DNA from: CADEEN01 sp035716845
Lineage (GTDB): Bacteria > Pseudomonadota > Gammaproteobacteria > Burkholderiales > Burkholderiaceae_C
Direction: 5' to 3'
Assembly: GCA_035716845.1 (NCBI GenBank)
Contig: DASTJE010000119.1
Location: 1 to 6,408 of the forward strand
DNA: 6,408 bases
The stretch's first letter is position 1. Each line of letters begins with the position of its first letter. Below are positions 1-5,196 of this stretch, one piece after another. Made by a program: the position numbers and the translations under genes. The notes under the pieces were generated by a model. The model was not told the origin of the DNA. It did no database searches and worked only from the letters and a program-made list of their open reading frames with translations.

Positions 1-77
1 GTGTCGTGCCCGGGGTGCGCGAGGGCGGACGCCGCGGCGGCCACCAGCACGGCGGGAACAAGGATTCGCAGCTTCAT
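1..77 (-). CDS. hupE: Secreted/membrane protein N-terminus, probable HupE/UreJ nickel permease (partial)
   Basis: Only the first 25 codons are in the window; the gene runs off the left edge. The ATG is at 77-75 on the minus strand, with a GAGGAG Shine-Dalgarno at 84-89, six bases upstream. The peptide starts MKLR, then a hydrophobic stretch rich in V, L and A, then a signal-peptidase site after ALA, so the mature protein would begin HPGHDT. A signal peptide followed directly by HPGH is typical of the HupE/UreJ family, polytopic membrane proteins thought to bring nickel into the cell for [NiFe] hydrogenase or urease. It lies 73 bases behind hupL on the same strand, which fits a nickel supply role in the hydrogenase operon. 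The family call rests on the signal peptide, six mature residues and context; another histidine-starting periplasmic protein, such as a copper-resistance type, is possible. Confidence 0.6.
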   Translation of the reverse strand, partial: MKLRILVPAVLVAAAASALAHPGHD

Positions 78-83
78 GATCGG

Positions 84-89
84 CTCCTC
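84..89 (-). promoter_or_regulatory. Shine-Dalgarno of the HupE-like gene
   Basis: GAGGAG on the minus strand, six bases before the ATG at 77. It supports a real start for the truncated secreted protein at the left edge. The 78-150 gap otherwise shows no strong terminator or promoter, so the gene is probably cotranscribed with hupL. Confidence 0.7.
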
Positions 90-150
90 GGGGGGTCGGT
101 GAGCGCTGAACGGCCGGCCCCGGCGCGACAGCGACTGTGGAACGCGGCGC

Positions 151-1947
151 TCATCGCACCTTGACACTCGTCAACTCCTCGCCCTGCGGGCTCATCACAT
201 GGGTCGAGCACGCGATGCAGGGATCGAAGGAATGCAGCGTGCGCAGGATCTCGAGCGGCTGGTCGGCCTTGGCCACCGGGGTGTTCAGCAGGCTGGCCTC
301 GAAGGCGCCGATCTGCCCCTTGTGGTCGCGCGGGCTGCCGTTCCAGGTGGTGGGCACCACGCACTGGTAGTTGTCGATCTTGCCGTCGCGGATCTTGATC
401 CAGTGGCCGAGCGCGCCGCGCGGCGCCTCGGTGAAGCCGGCACCCTTGCACTCCCTGGGCCAGGTGGACGGCTCCCACTTGTCGACGTTGGCGGTGGCGG
501 TGTTGCCGGCCTTGATGTTGGCGATCAGCTGGTTGATCTGCGCGAGCTGCAGGTCGCAGCAGTACAGGCTCTCGATGCCGCGTGCCGCGGTGCGCCCCAG
601 CGTCGAGAACAGCGCGGCCACCGGCACGTCGAGCTTCTTGAGCACGCCGTCGATCGTCTCCTTGATCCAGGGGTACTGCTTGGGCTGCACGTAGCCCAGC
701 ACCATGCGCGACAGCGGGCCGACCTCCATCGCGTGGCCGCGCCAGCGCGGCGCCTTGATCCACGAGTACTTGGCGCTCTCGTCGAGCGCCTCCCACTTCG
801 TGCGCGTGCCCTTGTGGCCCTTGCCGAGCGCGTAGTTCGGCTCGGTGACGCCGTCGAAGGGGTGCAGGCCCTTGGTCTCGTCGGCGTACTTGTACCAGCT
901 GTGGCTCACGAACTCCTGGATCTGCTCCGGGTCCTTGAGGTCCACCGCATGGATCCTGGAGAGGTCGCCGTCGACGATGGCCCCGCGCGGGAACATCAGG
1001 CTCGCGGGGCTGTGGTCGTTGGCGCGCATCGGCAGGTCGCCGTAGCTGAGCATGCTCTTGCCCGACAGGCCGGCGCCGTGCAGCCAGTCCTTGTAGAACG
1101 AGGCGATGGCCAGCAGGTCGGGGATGTAGACCTGCTCGTGGAACTCGCGCGCACGCTCGGCGATGAACTTGACCTGGTTCAGCCGCTCCATGTTGATCGC
1201 GCCCACCGCGCCCACGTCGTCGACGTTGATCGGGCACGGCACGCCGCCCACCAGCCAGTTCGGGTGCGGGTTCTTGCCGCCGAAGATCGTGTGGATCTTG
1301 CAGATCTCCTTCTGGAAGTCGAGCGCCTCCAGGTAGTGCGCCACGGCCATCAGGTTGGCCTCGGCGGGCAGCTTGTAGGCCGGGTTGCCCCAGTAGCCGT
1401 TGGCAAAGGGGCCGAGCTGGCCGCTGTCGACGAACTTCTTCAGGCGCGCCTGCAGGTCGCGGAAGTAGCCCGGCGAGCTCAGCGGCCAGGCGCTGATGCT
1501 CTGCGCCAGCTCGCTGGTCTTCTTGGGGTCGGCCTTGAGCGCCGAGACGATGTCGACCCAGTCCAGCGCATGCAGGTGATAGAAGTGCACGAGGTGGTCG
1601 TGCACGTACAGGTTCAGCTGCATGATGTTGCGGATGATGTTCGCGTTGTCCGGGATCTGGATCCCGAGCGCGTCCTCCACCGCGCGCACCGAGGTCAGCG
1701 CGTGGGTGCCGGTGCACACGCCGCAGATGCGCTCGGTGAAGGCCCAGGCGTCGCGCGGGTCGCGGCCCTTGAGGATGACCTCCAGGCCGCGCCACATCGT
1801 GCCGGTGGACACCGCGTTGCGGATGGTGTTCTTGTCGTCGAGGTTGACCTCCACCCGCAGGTGGCCCTCGATGCGCGTGACCGGGTCGACGACGACGCGC
1901 TTGCCGGAGTTGTCGAGCTTGAAGCCCTGGGTTTCATAGACGGCCAT
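151..1947 (-). CDS. hupL: Uptake [NiFe]-hydrogenase large subunit
   Basis: 598-residue catalytic subunit of a membrane-bound uptake hydrogenase; it carries the NiFe(CN)2CO centre that splits H2 in the periplasm. The N-terminal motif RIEGH (25-29) contains the conserved Glu27. The first cysteine pair is in RICGVC (Cys75, Cys78) and the second in DPCIACSTH (Cys577, Cys580, His583). Canopy residues equivalent to those of E. coli Hyd-1 are present: Asp117, Pro509, Arg510, Asp575. After His583 comes a 15-residue tail ending SVKVR, which a HupD/HoxM-type endopeptidase should remove after nickel insertion. The subunit has no signal peptide and should be exported with HupS. Length fits the family (about 596-620). 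The sequence resembles rhizobial HupL more than Cupriavidus HoxG, for instance Thr81 in CTGTH. The start is set by an AAGGAG eight bases upstream. It follows hupS after 13 bases. No frameshift or missing ligand seen. Confidence 0.97.
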   Translation of the reverse strand: MAVYETQGFKLDNSGKRVVVDPVTRIEGHLRVEVNLDDKNTIRNAVSTGTMWRGLEVILKGRDPRDAWAFTERICGVCTGTHALTSVRAVEDALGIQIPDNANIIRNIMQLNLYVHDHLVHFYHLHALDWVDIVSALKADPKKTSELAQSISAWPLSSPGYFRDLQARLKKFVDSGQLGPFANGYWGNPAYKLPAEANLMAVAHYLEALDFQKEICKIHTIFGGKNPHPNWLVGGVPCPINVDDVGAVGAINMERLNQVKFIAERAREFHEQVYIPDLLAIASFYKDWLHGAGLSGKSMLSYGDLPMRANDHSPASLMFPRGAIVDGDLSRIHAVDLKDPEQIQEFVSHSWYKYADETKGLHPFDGVTEPNYALGKGHKGTRTKWEALDESAKYSWIKAPRWRGHAMEVGPLSRMVLGYVQPKQYPWIKETIDGVLKKLDVPVAALFSTLGRTAARGIESLYCCDLQLAQINQLIANIKAGNTATANVDKWEPSTWPRECKGAGFTEAPRGALGHWIKIRDGKIDNYQCVVPTTWNGSPRDHKGQIGAFEASLLNTPVAKADQPLEILRTLHSFDPCIACSTHVMSPQGEELTSVKVR

Positions 1948-1955
1948 GGCGTGCG

Positions 1956-1961
1956 CTCCTT
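1956..1961 (-). promoter_or_regulatory. hupL Shine-Dalgarno touching the hupS stop codon
   Basis: AAGGAG on the minus strand, eight bases from the hupL ATG. Its first base (1961) is also the last base of the hupS TGA stop (1963-1961). Ribosomes finishing hupS would end on the hupL initiation site, which suggests translational coupling and equal production of the two subunits; the coupling is inference. Confidence 0.8.
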
Positions 1962-3031
1962 CAGGCTTCTTCGTTGGACTTCGAGGTGGCGCGCTTGATC
2001 GCGCTCACCGCCGCGTGCGCGGCCACCGCGGCGCCGATCGTGCCGGCGGCGTAGCCGCCCACCTGGTCGGCGTTCTTCTCGATGCCGAAGGCCTTGATGT
2101 TGGTCAGGCGGTCGTAGAACGATCCCTTGTCCCAGAAGCCCTCTTCCGAGCAGCCGATGCAGCCGTGGCCGCTGCCGATCGGGAAGCTCACGCCGCCGTT
2201 CCAGCGCGTGGTGCTGCAGGCGTTGTAGGTCGTCGGCCCCTTGCAGCCCACCTTGTAGAGGCAGTAGCCGCGGCGCGCGGCCTCGTCGTCCCATTGCTCG
2301 ACGAACTGGCCCGCGTCAAAGTGAGGGCGGCGGTAGCACTTGTCGTGGATGCGTTGCCCGTAGAACATCTTCGGCCGACCCATGCGGTCGAGCTCGGGCA
2401 GGCGCTCGAAGGTCAGCATGTAGGTGACGACCGCCGTCATCACCTCGGCGATCGGCGGGCAGCCGGGCACCTTGATGATGGGCTTGTCGGTGATGACCTT
2501 GTGGATCGGCACCGCCTGCGTCGGGTTGGGCTTGGCCGCCTGCACGCAGCCCCAGGAGGCGCAGGCGCCCCAGGCGATGATGGCCTTGGCGTCGGCGGCG
2601 CATTCCTTGAGCTGCTCGAGGAAGGAACGCCCGCCGATGACGCAGAACATGCCGTCCTCGTTGAGCGGCGGGTTGCCCTCCACCGCCAGGATGTAGTTGC
2701 CCTTGTGCTTCTTGCGCGCCTCCTCGATCGCCGCCTCGGCCTGGTGGCCCGCGGCGGCCATGATGACCTCGTTGTAGTCCAGCGAGAGCATCGACAGCAC
2801 CACGTCCTTGGCCAGCGGGTGCGCGCTGCGGATGAAGCTCTCGCTGCAGCAGGTGCACTCCAGCCCGGCGATCCACAGCACCGGCGTGCGCGGCTTGTTC
2901 TCCATCGCGTGCACGATCTGCGGCACGACGGCCGGCGACAGGCCGAGCGACGTCGCGGTCAGCGAGCAGTACTTGAGCAAGCTGCGCCGTGAGATGCCCT
3001 GGCGGCGCATGACGTCGTAGAAGCTTTCCAT
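1961..3031 (-). CDS. hupS: Uptake [NiFe]-hydrogenase small subunit, O2-tolerant type
   Basis: 356-residue electron-transfer subunit that partners HupL and carries three Fe-S clusters. A twin-arginine signal (SRRSLLK, Arg15-Arg16, then a hydrophobic stretch) ends near residue 42, so the folded heterodimer is exported by Tat. Cys59, Cys61, Cys62, Cys157, Cys162 and Cys191 match the six-cysteine set of the [4Fe-3S] proximal cluster (mature 17, 19, 20, 115, 120, 149), including both supernumerary cysteines; Glu118 matches mature Glu76. Medial [3Fe-4S] ligands are Cys272, Cys291, Cys294. Distal [4Fe-4S] ligands are His229, Cys232, Cys257, Cys263. A glycine/alanine-rich hydrophobic segment at about 324-345 followed by a charged tail should be the membrane anchor that docks on cytochrome b. 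The start has an AGGAG nine bases upstream (3041-3045). It is the first gene of the operon, behind a candidate sigma-54 promoter. By ligand set this is a group 1d-like, Hup/Hox membrane-bound enzyme. Confidence 0.97.
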   Translation of the reverse strand: MESFYDVMRRQGISRRSLLKYCSLTATSLGLSPAVVPQIVHAMENKPRTPVLWIAGLECTCCSESFIRSAHPLAKDVVLSMLSLDYNEVIMAAAGHQAEAAIEEARKKHKGNYILAVEGNPPLNEDGMFCVIGGRSFLEQLKECAADAKAIIAWGACASWGCVQAAKPNPTQAVPIHKVITDKPIIKVPGCPPIAEVMTAVVTYMLTFERLPELDRMGRPKMFYGQRIHDKCYRRPHFDAGQFVEQWDDEAARRGYCLYKVGCKGPTTYNACSTTRWNGGVSFPIGSGHGCIGCSEEGFWDKGSFYDRLTNIKAFGIEKNADQVGGYAAGTIGAAVAAHAAVSAIKRATSKSNEEA

Positions 3032-3049
3032 CGCGGCGGTCTCCTGCGA

Positions 3050-3064
3050 GCCCCGGAACGGGGC
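3050..3064 (-). other. Small GC hairpin in the hupS leader
   Basis: On the minus strand GCCCCG-TTC-CGGGGC forms a 6-bp, all-GC stem with a three-base loop, ending five bases before the AGGAG of hupS. It falls inside the short 5' leader expected from the sigma-54 candidate. It could protect the mRNA 5' end or affect initiation; it may also be a chance product of high GC. Confidence 0.3.
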
Positions 3065-3080
3065 GTGGTACCGGAGCCGT

Positions 3081-3096
3081 CACAAGGGCCGTGCCG
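3081..3096 (-). promoter_or_regulatory. Candidate sigma-54 (-24/-12) promoter for hupSL
   Basis: The minus strand reads CGGCACGGCCCTTGTG. Against the RpoN consensus TGGCACG-N4-TTGCW it matches GGCACG exactly at -24 and TTG at -12 with the right spacing, missing the leading T and the final C. The predicted start is near 3070, giving a leader of about 39 bases before the hupS ATG. Hydrogenase structural operons in Cupriavidus, Bradyrhizobium and Rhodobacter are known to use RpoN with a HoxA/HupR activator, or an HupR-dependent promoter, so context supports it. No comparable sigma-70 promoter is visible. Confidence 0.6.
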
Positions 3097-3161
3097 CACC
3101 GGCACCGGTCACGGGTTTCCCCCAGGGGGCGCGCGCAAGTCCGCGTCACGCATGGACAAAT

Positions 3162-3203
3162 CCGCACCCCGCCGACACTCACGGGCGCGTTGTCGGGGTG
3201 CGG
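3162..3203. promoter_or_regulatory. Imperfect inverted repeat, candidate upstream activator site
   Basis: The left arm CCGCACCCC-GCC-GACA (3162-3177) pairs with the right arm TGTCGGGGTGCGG (3191-3203), the only fault being a three-base insertion in the left arm; 13 bases lie between. Its centre is about 113 bases upstream of the start predicted from the sigma-54 candidate, a usual place for an NtrC-class activator such as HoxA/HupR. No TTG-N5-CAA (the HupR-type motif) was found in it, so the binding protein is unknown. Confidence 0.35.
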
Positions 3204-3246
3204 CTGCCAAGCACGCTGCCGGCGCGGTGTCCGAACTGGAAGGCTG

Positions 3247-3278
3247 GTGGCCACCCGCGGCGGCCCTACAGTGGCCAC
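3247..3278. repeat. Pair of GTGGCCAC palindromes upstream of the hydrolase gene
   Basis: The perfect palindrome GTGGCCAC occurs at 3247-3254 (inside the 10-base palindrome GGTGGCCACC) and again at 3271-3278, 24 bases apart centre to centre. I did not find the 8-mer elsewhere in the window. The pair sits 59-90 bases before the hydrolase ATG, where a repressor or activator of that gene could bind. A weak -10-like TACAGT overlaps the second copy. Confidence 0.35.
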
Positions 3279-3326
3279 CTCACACCCGCAGCGCGCCACC
3301 GCCGCACCGGCGGCGGGGCGGGCGGC

Positions 3327-3331
3327 AAGGA
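3327..3331 (+). promoter_or_regulatory. Shine-Dalgarno fixing the hydrolase start
   Basis: AAGGA, five bases before the ATG at 3337. The reading frame stays open upstream to 3091, but that extension begins with a GTG lacking a ribosome site, is rich in Arg and Pro, and crosses the control elements, so 3337 is preferred. Confidence 0.65.
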
Positions 3332-3336
3332 CAGCG

Positions 3337-4542
3337 ATGCGACGTTCCGACCTGCAAGGCGCCGCGCGCCTGGTGACCGACGCCACGGCCGGCCTGGCCG
3401 ACCTGGTGGAGGCGATGCACGAGCGCATCGCGCGCGTGCCGGGGCTGCCGGCCGCGCCGCCCGACGGGCGCACCCGCGGCCTGACCGGGCTGGTCTACAA
3501 GAGCATCCGCGGCGTCACGCGCGTGGTGGGCGGCAGCCTCGAGGCGCTGCTGGGGCTGCTCGGGCCCTCGCTGAGCAGCGACGGGGCGCTGCCGGGCCGC
3601 GAGGCGCTGGTGGCCGCGCTCAACGGCGTGCTCGGCGACTACCTCGCGGCCACCGGCAATCCGCTGGCCACGCCGATGGCGCTGCGCCACGACGGGCAGG
3701 CGCTGCCCGGCGACGCCGCCGGCCTCGCTGCCGCCCTGCCGCACGCCGGCAGCGAGGTGCTGCTGCTGGTGCACGGCCTGTGCATGAACGACCGTCAGTG
3801 GACGCGCGACGGCCACGACCACGGCCGCGCGCTCGCGCGCCACTTCGGCTTCACGCCGCTGTACCTGCTCTACAACAGCGGCCTGCACGTGTCGATCAAC
3901 GGCCACGCGCTGGCGCTGCAGCTCGAAGCCCTGGTCGACGGCTGGCCGCGCCCGCTGACGCGCATCGCGCTGCTGGGCCACAGCATGGGCGGGCTGCTGC
4001 TGCGCAGCGCGCTGCACATCGCCCGCCATGCGGGCCACCGCTGGCCCGCGCGGGTGTCGGACATGGTGTTCCTCGGCACCCCCCACCACGGCGCGCCGCT
4101 CGAGCGCGCCGGGCACTGGATCGACCTGCTGCTCGACGCCACGCCGTACTCGAAGCCGCTCTCGCGCCTGGGCAAGGTGCGCAGCGCGGGCATCACCGAC
4201 CTGCGCTACGGCAATCTGCTCGACGAGGACTGGGTCGGCCGCGACCGCTTCTCGCACCGCCGCGACCACCGCCAGCCGGTGCCGCTGCCCGAGCACGTGC
4301 GCTGCGCCGCCATCGCGGCGTGCCTGGCGCCGGCCGCCCGGGGCACGGCCCCGGGCTGGCTCGGCGACGGCCTGGTGCCCGTCGACAGCGCCCTCGGCCG
4401 GCACCGCGATCCGCGGCGCGTGCTCGCCTTCGCCGACGACCGGCAATGGATCGGCGCGGGCATCGGCCACCTCGGCCTGCTGAGCGACCCGGCGGTGTAC
4501 GAGCGGCTGCAGGACTGGCTGGCCCCGGCGCCCTCGCGTTGA
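3337..4542 (+). CDS. Alpha/beta hydrolase, lipase/PGAP1-like esterase
   Basis: 401-residue serine hydrolase, probably cleaving a carboxylic ester; the substrate is unknown. The strand LLLVHGLCMND contains the HG oxyanion motif (His146-Gly147). The nucleophile elbow GHSMGG puts the catalytic serine at 216. FLGTPHHGAPLE (245-256) is typical of lipase/PGAP1-like members. The acid is probably Asp344 in GDGLVPV and the base His378 in GIGHLG. Before the fold lies an N-terminal region of about 135 residues that contains VYKSIRGVTRVVGG (53-66) and looks helical; I do not recognise it as a named domain. No signal peptide or membrane segment is seen, so it should be cytoplasmic. The gene is transcribed away from hupSL and toward osmC, and nothing links it to hydrogenase. 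Very high GC and a strong G/C bias at third positions fit a resident gene. It could be a lipase, esterase or depolymerase-like enzyme. Confidence 0.88.
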   Translation: MRRSDLQGAARLVTDATAGLADLVEAMHERIARVPGLPAAPPDGRTRGLTGLVYKSIRGVTRVVGGSLEALLGLLGPSLSSDGALPGREALVAALNGVLGDYLAATGNPLATPMALRHDGQALPGDAAGLAAALPHAGSEVLLLVHGLCMNDRQWTRDGHDHGRALARHFGFTPLYLLYNSGLHVSINGHALALQLEALVDGWPRPLTRIALLGHSMGGLLLRSALHIARHAGHRWPARVSDMVFLGTPHHGAPLERAGHWIDLLLDATPYSKPLSRLGKVRSAGITDLRYGNLLDEDWVGRDRFSHRRDHRQPVPLPEHVRCAAIAACLAPAARGTAPGWLGDGLVPVDSALGRHRDPRRVLAFADDRQWIGAGIGHLGLLSDPAVYERLQDWLAPAPSR

Positions 4543-4549
4543 GGGCGCC
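4527..4549. terminator. Hairpin across the hydrolase stop codon, candidate terminator
   Basis: GGCGCCCTC (4527-4535) and GAGGGCGCC (4541-4549) form a perfect 9-bp stem with a five-base loop GCGTT. The TGA of the hydrolase gene (4540-4542) starts in the last loop base. It lies between two convergent genes, where a two-way terminator is expected, but no T-run follows on either strand, so it may act as a 3'-end stabiliser or Rho-linked structure instead. Confidence 0.45.
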
Positions 4550-4570
4550 CTCCGGGCCGTCGCGCCGGCC

Positions 4571-4990
4571 TCAGCCGTCCAGCCGCGCGCTCAGCCTGAT
4601 CTCCGGGCCCGCGAGCGCCTTGGACACCGGGCAGCCCTTCTTGGCCGCCTCGGCCTGCTCGAGGAAGGCGGCCTCGGTGATGCCGGGCACCACGCCGACC
4701 GTGTCGAGCTCGATCAGGTGGATCGTGGGGCCGTCGCCGAGATGCACCTTGGCCGTCGTGTGGATGCGGGTGGGCGGCGTGCCGGCCTTGGACAGCAGCG
4801 CGGACAGGAACATCGAATAGCAGCCGGCGTGCGCCGCCCCGATCAGCTCCTCGGGGTTGGTGCCCGGGCCGGACTCGAAGCGCGAGGCGAAGGTGTACGG
4901 CCCTTCGTAGGCGCCGCTGCCCAGGCGCATGCTGCCGGCGCCCTCCTTGAGCGAGCCCTTCCATTCGGCGGTCGAGGTGCGGGTGGTCAT
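4571..4990 (-). CDS. osmC: OsmC family peroxiredoxin-like hydroperoxide reductase
   Basis: 139-residue cytoplasmic thiol peroxidase that reduces organic hydroperoxides; the family works as a homodimer and is often induced by osmotic or stationary-phase stress. The OsmC signature is complete: TRFE-like SRFESGPGTNPEELIGAAHAGC with Arg37, Glu48 and the peroxidatic Cys57, then KKGCPVSKAL with the resolving Cys120. The block after Cys57 (YSMFLSALL) and VPGI (101-104) match E. coli OsmC closely, and the length is normal, so this is OsmC rather than Ohr. The start has AGGAG six bases upstream; a longer frame reaching 5179 adds an arginine-rich stretch and is rejected. The gene stands alone, convergent with the hydrolase. 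No clear sigma-70 promoter was found in the 200 bases upstream. Confidence 0.95.
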   Translation of the reverse strand: MTTRTSTAEWKGSLKEGAGSMRLGSGAYEGPYTFASRFESGPGTNPEELIGAAHAGCYSMFLSALLSKAGTPPTRIHTTAKVHLGDGPTIHLIELDTVGVVPGITEAAFLEQAEAAKKGCPVSKALAGPEIRLSARLDG

Positions 4991-5196
4991 GGCGTGCTCC
5001 TGTGCAGTGGGTGGAATGCGGATGATGCCCAGCCTGCGGCGGCCCCTGCGCCCGCGCACCGCAATGACCCGCCGGGCCGTGCGGTCGAGGCCTGCCGCGC
5101 AGGGCGCGACGTCGGGTACGGCGCCGCGCCGCGCTGCGCCTGAGCGCCCCACCTCGACGCTGCGTCGCGATCCGGGCACCGGCGGCAGCGCCGACC
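4991..5196. other. Intergenic region upstream of osmC
   Basis: 206 bases between the osmC start and the end of the cupin-GNAT gene. Apart from the osmC ribosome site AGGAG (4997-5001) I see no convincing gene, repeat, hairpin or promoter; TTGCGG and CATCAT on the minus strand look like -35/-10 boxes but are about 31 bases apart, too far to work together. Confidence 0.6.

Larger units (their letters stand above)
3032..3336. other. Divergent intergenic control region between hupS and the hydrolase gene
   Basis: 305 bases with no credible gene. Reading leftward toward hupS it holds the hupS ribosome site, a small leader hairpin, a sigma-54 candidate and, farther out, an imperfect inverted repeat. 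Reading rightward toward the hydrolase gene it holds two GTGGCCAC palindromes and an AAGGA ribosome site. A short AT-richer patch at about 3151-3162 does not match the IHF consensus. Confidence 0.7.

Noticed and set aside
74..1795. Minus-strand frame of 573 residues overlapping hupL
   Set aside because: It is an out-of-frame reading of hupL, composed mostly of Arg, Ala, Gly and Pro, without recognisable motifs.
199..1998. Long plus-strand open frame of 599 residues opposite hupL
   Set aside because: It is antisense to a clear hydrogenase gene, is very rich in Arg, Val, Ala and His, and has no domain or ribosome site; high GC keeps such frames open.
1946..2992. Plus-strand open frame opposite hupS
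   Set aside because: Low-complexity antisense reading of a gene with full ligand conservation; no independent support.
3132..3150. Second sigma-54-like match on the minus strand containing ACTTGCG
   Set aside because: It has TTGC but lacks the GG at -24 and fits the consensus poorly.
3201..3220. Minus-strand GGCAGC-N4-TTGG as another sigma-54 site
   Set aside because: Only part of each box matches and the key GC at -12 is GG; the site at 3081-3096 is better placed and closer to consensus.
3091..3336. Upstream extension of the hydrolase to a GTG at 3091
   Set aside because: No ribosome site, Arg/Pro-rich, and it covers the promoter-like elements; the ATG at 3337 has AAGGA at good spacing.
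2316..3473. Minus-strand frame crossing the hupS start and the intergenic region
   Set aside because: Out of frame with hupS, arginine-rich, and it runs through the control region into the hydrolase gene.
3280..4470. Minus-strand frame opposite the hydrolase
   Set aside because: Antisense to a gene with a complete Ser-Asp-His triad; its composition is typical of a GC-driven shadow frame.
3198..4820. Plus-strand frame of 540 residues over the hydrolase and part of osmC
   Set aside because: Arg/Ala/Pro-rich frame-shifted reading without domains.
4991..5179. N-terminal extension of OsmC to 5179
   Set aside because: The added residues are arginine-rich and unlike any OsmC; the ATG at 4990 has AGGAG and gives the normal family length.
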